Below are positions 59,835 through 64,000 of a stretch of 64,000 nucleotides of DNA, piece after piece. The stretch is from Agaricus subrufescens (taxonomy: Eukaryota; Basidiomycota; Agaricomycetes; Agaricales; Agaricaceae): positions 4,836,001 to 4,900,000 of the forward strand of contig CM057057.1 in assembly GCA_029945375.1 (NCBI GenBank), given 5' to 3'. The notes beneath the pieces were generated by a model. That model worked only from the letters and a program-made list of their open reading frames with translations. It had not been told where the DNA came from and did not search any database. Position numbers and translations under genes: made by a program. Position 1 is the stretch's first letter, and each line of letters opens with the position of its first letter.

Positions 59835-61443
59835 CAGTGATGGACAAAAGGGTTGCAATGTTTGGCACCCCTTCAAAGATACCGCTATAGCGTGGGAACT
59901 ATTAACTATGGAGTCATGTGAGCGGTACCATCTGATAGCCCTGCTTCTGTGCCTTCCCACAATATGCATATCATTATGTAATACTCACTATTGATGGAGT
60001 TATAGGCAGTTTCCTGACAAAAGTCCATTGCAACCCTTTTGTCCGTCTCAGTCACAAAGTACAAATCTCCACTATTCAGTACTTTGTATACCCTCCCTTG
60101 GCCTGAATCACTGCTTCCACTCTCCTAGGCATACTTTCTATCAGATTCTGACACACCTCTGGTTCTATCTTGTTCCACTCTATATCCGCCCTCTCCCAAA
60201 GTTCCTTTATCCCCCTTGGTGCTTCTTCATACTCCTCAAGCCTGAGTTTGAGATAATTCCATAGGTGTTCAATGGGGTTAAGATCAGGAGACTGTGCAGG
60301 CCATGGTAAAACATCAATTCCCTTGTCTTTGAACCAGTTTTGAGCTTTTTTGGACCTGTGTTTGGGGTCATTATTCTGCTGAAAGGGGAAATCCTCCCTC
60401 TCTTTCCCATAATACTCTAGGCTAGCCTCCAGATTCTCCTCCAAAATCTCAGCATACAGTTCACCATCCATCTTACCTTCAATCTGGCATGCATAGCCAC
60501 ATCCTTCCTAGAACATACAACCCCACATCATCAAAGATCTTCCTCCAAACTTCAGAGTCCCAGACACCAGCCTATCATTCAAGCTCTCCCCCTGTTTTTT
60601 CCATACCCACTTCCTCCCATCTGAGCCTAGACAATTGATCTTAGTCTCATCAGACCATACAATACTCTTCCAGTCATCCACAGTCCAGTTTCTATGCTCT
60701 ATAGCCCACTCCAATCTGTCCCTCTTATGCTTAGCAGTAAGAAGAGGACATTTAACCTTAACTACAGCCTTCATGCCAGTGTGGGAAAAATTTCTGTGAA
60801 TAGTCTTTGAAGATACTGAGTGGGGGAGTGTATGGGTAAGCATTTTTTTGACTTGGGAGGCATTGTCAGCTTTCTGGGAGGTGATTAAGCAGATGACATA
60901 ATGGGTATCTGAAGGAGAAAGTAGCTTGGGACAGCCACCAGTGGGCTTGGCAAGCTCAGGTCTGTGCTTAGACCTGACTCTGGATATAGTAGAGAGGTGT
61001 AGACCAGTTGTAGCAGAGATGTGATGAGCAGATGCTCCAGAGTCAAGCAAATGGAGGATGTGAGAGAGCTGACTGGTTGTAAGGGGCTTCATGGCTAAGG
61101 AGTGAGTCAATGATGGCTGTTATATATATAGGAGAGGTGGCTGTGCTGATTTTCATGTTTGTTGATTGTGGCTGTGCTGAATTTCCCTGTCAATCAACAA
61201 AGTCAGGTGACTTTGTTCAACCTTGACTGAGACGGACAAAAGGGTTGCAATGGACTTTGGTCAGGAAACTGCCTATAACTCCATCAATATTGAGTATTAC
61301 ATAATGATATGCATATTGTGGGAAAGCACAGAGGCAGGGCTATCAGACGATACCGCTTACGTGACTCCATAGTTAATAGTTCCCACGCTATAGCGATATC
61401 TTTGAAGGGGTGCCAAACATTGCAACCCTTTTGTCCGTCACTG
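59835..61443. mobile_element. Family C Tc1/mariner element with near-intact transposase
   Basis: A 1,609-bp element lies between TA dinucleotides (59,833-59,834 and 61,444-61,445). The left end is CAGTGATGGACAAAAGGG; the right end is CAGTGACGGACAAAAGGG when inverted. Arms are about 215 bp. The block GGACAAAAGGGTTGCAATG (59,842-59,860) has its exact inverse at 60,026-60,044. The right arm mirrors this. A minus-strand transposase fills the middle. Confidence 0.9.
60076..61092 (-). pseudogene. Tc1-like DDE transposase with a single stop codon (family C)
   Basis: From MKPLTTSQLSHILHLLDSGA (ATG ending at 61,092) to MPRRVEAVIQAKGGYTKY the frame is 338 codons, the usual Tc1 length. Only one TAG (60,508-60,510) interrupts it. 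Features are a helix-turn-helix (AHHISATTGLHLSTISRVRS), SIVWSDETKIN (first D), FQQNNDPKHRSKKAQ (second D) and WPAQSPDLNPIEHLW (E, DD34E spacing). The stop falls after MMWGCMF, where relatives usually have Trp, so it looks like one G-to-A change. An in-frame ATG 18 nt upstream (61,110) is an alternative start. Confidence 0.88.
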
Positions 61444-61445
61444 TA

Positions 61446-64000
61446 TGTATAAAAATGTGAGTAGGTAGATAGTAAAAGTTAAGTAACCAGCTTTCCCTGC
61501 ACTCTGCAATTAGTAAATCACAAACTCATGTCTAAAATTGTAGAAATTGTATATCCATTGCTTTGGACCTATATTTATCCAAATAGAAACTAAATATTTA
61601 ACCTGAAAGCTTGTCTTAAGCTGGATTTAAGGAAAGATACCATCAAGAAGAGTATCAGAAGCTACAACTTCTGAATAGTGTGTGATATCCCTGTGATAGC
61701 TAAATTGGACTTTGTGAATTGCATCCTTGTAGTGGTGTGGTCTGATAGCCTTTGTAGTTTGTAAATATCAGTTAGTGGCCTCTCACTAAGCCACTATCAA
61801 AGCTGATATCTACCCACATTGTTTGAATAAGTCAGCTGTTTTAGCAAGGCAGCATAGTTAAATTCACTTCACAAACATATCCAACTTTGAATCTGGAAAA
61901 GTCTATCTGTACTAAAAACAAGTATTTGCATCCAAGCACAATGTAGATAAATTTATAAACCAAGAGAAACATAAAAACAAATAAAACAAAAACCCAAAAA
62001 CATATTAACAACTGTCTGTTGATCTTCTGTTATAAAATCTCCCTACAAACTACTTTGAGAACAACTTGCATTTATCTAACCATCTAAAAAAATTTACAAT
62101 CTTGTACATTGTCATCTCTACACTGTACATGAGTTGATATACTAATGTCTACAGATAGGTTAGTAAGGATCTTTTCCAAGTAATAGAAAAACTTACAATG
62201 TTACATTCACCCTATTGTAGAATTTTGTTTTAACCCATCCATTCAAATTCCCATTCAATCCCCACAGCAATTTTATTGTGTATCATATATAGTTGCCAGT
62301 CAAGAACAAGGTTCAGGATCAAAACTTTGCCCAAGAACTATGTGAGTGAAATTGAGTTTGGTTAAACTTTGCAGTGTTCTAAGCATTTCTTATGTTTTTT
62401 CTGAACTTGGAAGGTTTTGTGTTCTGCTCAAGAGAGTATCTTCACTGGTCTAATAGGATTGTGATAGTGTTTGGTGCTAGCTTGACTTGTCTTTAGGTAC
62501 TTACTACTAAGGTCCCCAACTCTGTGAAGCAAGAGGATGTTTTTTCTGTTGCAATGAAACAGAAATTGATTTACTCCTGCCTGAACTAGAGTGGAATATG
62601 TTTATCAGTACATTGTCCATATATCTGCATAAATCAGAGATCTCCCATTGAGTTTCTACTACCCAGAAGACCAATAACATAAACACAATAAATGTGTCTT
62701 ACTACCAAAGACATTGTTGCAATCAACAAACTTCTCACTATCTATCCAACCAGCTGACATTTCAAGAGATATTCTGTGACTTCACCAATTTCACCCCTGA
62801 TTTCAAATGGTCTCACCTGTCCAATGGGTCTTGAATGATGATTTTCCACTCAGATAATCATTAGTGAACTGAACTGATTGAACAACCAACTTGATGTCCT
62901 CTCTATAGCATCAGAGGGGTTTGACTCTCTCATCTCATTGGTGATTTTCCCCTTGGTTTGTTTGACATTGGTAAATCATGGTAAGTCATCCTCTTAAAAT
63001 CCTTTTTTCCCTACTTTGTCACCTCTTTTTGACTCATCAACTCTTTTTCCAACAACCATCCTCTCTTCTTCATCTTCTCTGCCATCTCCTTCAATGCTCT
63101 CTATCTTTCTTTCTATTCCTGCAAGTTATGCCAGCATATTTCTTCTTCTTCCTTCCCTTCTTTCACTTCTTGTTTCTTCAATCCCTTTCCCTTTATCCAT
63201 AGTCTCAAGGAGAAACTGTTGCAATTCTTGTTTGATTTTGGCAGAGAAACTACTTTTGAAGATTTTGATGCTTTCCTATAGGATGGCATCTTCTTGTTCA
63301 AGTTCTCCTCTGAGGTATCCATAATAGATAACTTCAAGTGTGAGTTGCAAATCTTTTTGCTTAGATTGTCCACTTCATCTGATAGACACTGTATCAAAGG
63401 TACTTAATTCTGCAAACTGAGACATACTAATACACTAGCTAAATATTTGAATAATTTTTGAGAAATTATGTAAATATTATTGGAATATTAAAAAATTGTG
63501 AATTTTTCAATAATATTTCAATAATTTTTATATAATATTTGCATTTTATATAATATTTGACTTATGAATGCAAATTATCCTCTTCTCATTGACTCTATCT
63601 ACTATGACATGGAACAACAACACACAAAGTAACTAATGAGTATAAAGGAGACAAAATACAAACTAAAAGCTTCAAGAGTCACCACAGGAAAAGGTAAGTA
63701 CCAGTCTAAGTGAGGCTCAACATTGGCTAATTTTATCAATAGAGGTTGGTGGTTGCTGTCAGTTTTGAGAGAGTGTTGACTGATAACAAGATAGCTGAGC
63801 AACACACTCAGTTTACACATTTAGTAGAGAATATGGTCAGAGGTGTAAACCAGGCTTTGAATTTATTGGCATACAATGCATATACTGTATATACACTCAA
63901 CATCTAATCTTAATGATCATTATAGAAGACACTTAGTAAAGAGAAGCTACAAACTAAGAGTGAGAGATTCATATCTTTCTTTAAGAGCATGATTAGAAAC
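61446..64000. other. AT-rich terminal region without recognisable genes
   Basis: This contains the inverted partner of the 56,425-56,690 repeat at 61,670-61,930, a pyrimidine-rich stretch (about 63,000-63,200, TCTTCTT-type on the plus strand), and an extremely AT-rich patch around 63,430-63,570 with repeated AATATT/ATTATT motifs. The Lys/Glu-rich minus frame (63,113-63,397) opposite the pyrimidine tract is most likely a by-product of that tract. No gene supported. Confidence 0.35.

Noticed and set aside
62978..63397. Plus-strand Ser/Phe/Leu-rich and minus-strand Lys/Glu-rich frames
   Set aside because: Both are explained by one strand-asymmetric pyrimidine tract.

Overview
The window is nuclear DNA of a filamentous basidiomycete, most likely an Agaricomycete. 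The evidence is genes broken by many 47-60 nt introns, an RNA polymerase II large subunit with a heptad-repeat tail, an SMN-type protein, and a small mating-pheromone precursor ending in the CaaX box CVIA. Species cannot be named from the sequence.

The window splits in two. The left ~42.2 kb is gene-dense, rich in CpG, and holds about 22 mostly housekeeping genes on both strands. In order they are: the 3' end of an unknown gene; a Maf-type NTP pyrophosphatase (-); GAR formyltransferase (-); the eEF1A lysine methyltransferase EFM5 (+); a MYST histone acetyltransferase (-); RPB1 (-); the ESCRT-0 subunit VPS27 (+); the retromer subunit VPS35 (-); a tandemly duplicated ~1.2 kb pheromone locus with one dead and one intact copy; SWC2/VPS72 (-); an L51/S25/CI-B8 mitochondrial ribosomal protein (+); GET2 (-); an intron-containing tRNA-Gln(CTG) (-); an MFS monocarboxylate-type transporter with a probable frameshift (+); two tandem Rab GTPases (+,+); ARP5 (-); DPM1, an F-box protein and SMN (+,+,+); NIC96/NUP93 (-); and ornithine decarboxylase (+). 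Many neighbours are divergent pairs sharing short promoters, the shortest only 60 bp (SWC2 / ribosomal protein). There is no functional operon. Themes that recur are endosome/secretory traffic (VPS27, VPS35, Rabs, GET2), chromatin remodelling/acetylation (MYST, SWC2, ARP5) and transcription/RNP assembly (RPB1, SMN).

Right of ornithine decarboxylase, within about 300 bp, composition switches to AT-rich, CpG-starved DNA that runs to the end of the window with no convincing host gene. It holds three ~1.57 kb non-autonomous Tc1/mariner-type elements (family A), two elements with Tc1-like transposase genes (family B, three stops; family C, a single stop), two solo terminal arms (families D and C), one 4.67 kb Ty1/copia element with LTRs and a 5-bp target duplication but a dead coding region, a Tad1-like LINE scrap, and further diverged repeats.

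The most unusual structure is shared by all the Tc1/mariner families. Each ~200 bp terminal arm carries a ~19-20 bp block next to its outer end and the same block again, in inverted orientation, at its inner end. An element therefore has four sites paired head-to-head. This differs from the direct-repeat (IR/DR) arrangement known from Sleeping Beauty-type elements. Other points worth attention are 9-nt and 12-nt microexons inside the RPB1 CTD, all with phase-1 introns; the duplicated pheromone gene; and a second Rab gene that has lost a C-terminal prenylation motif.
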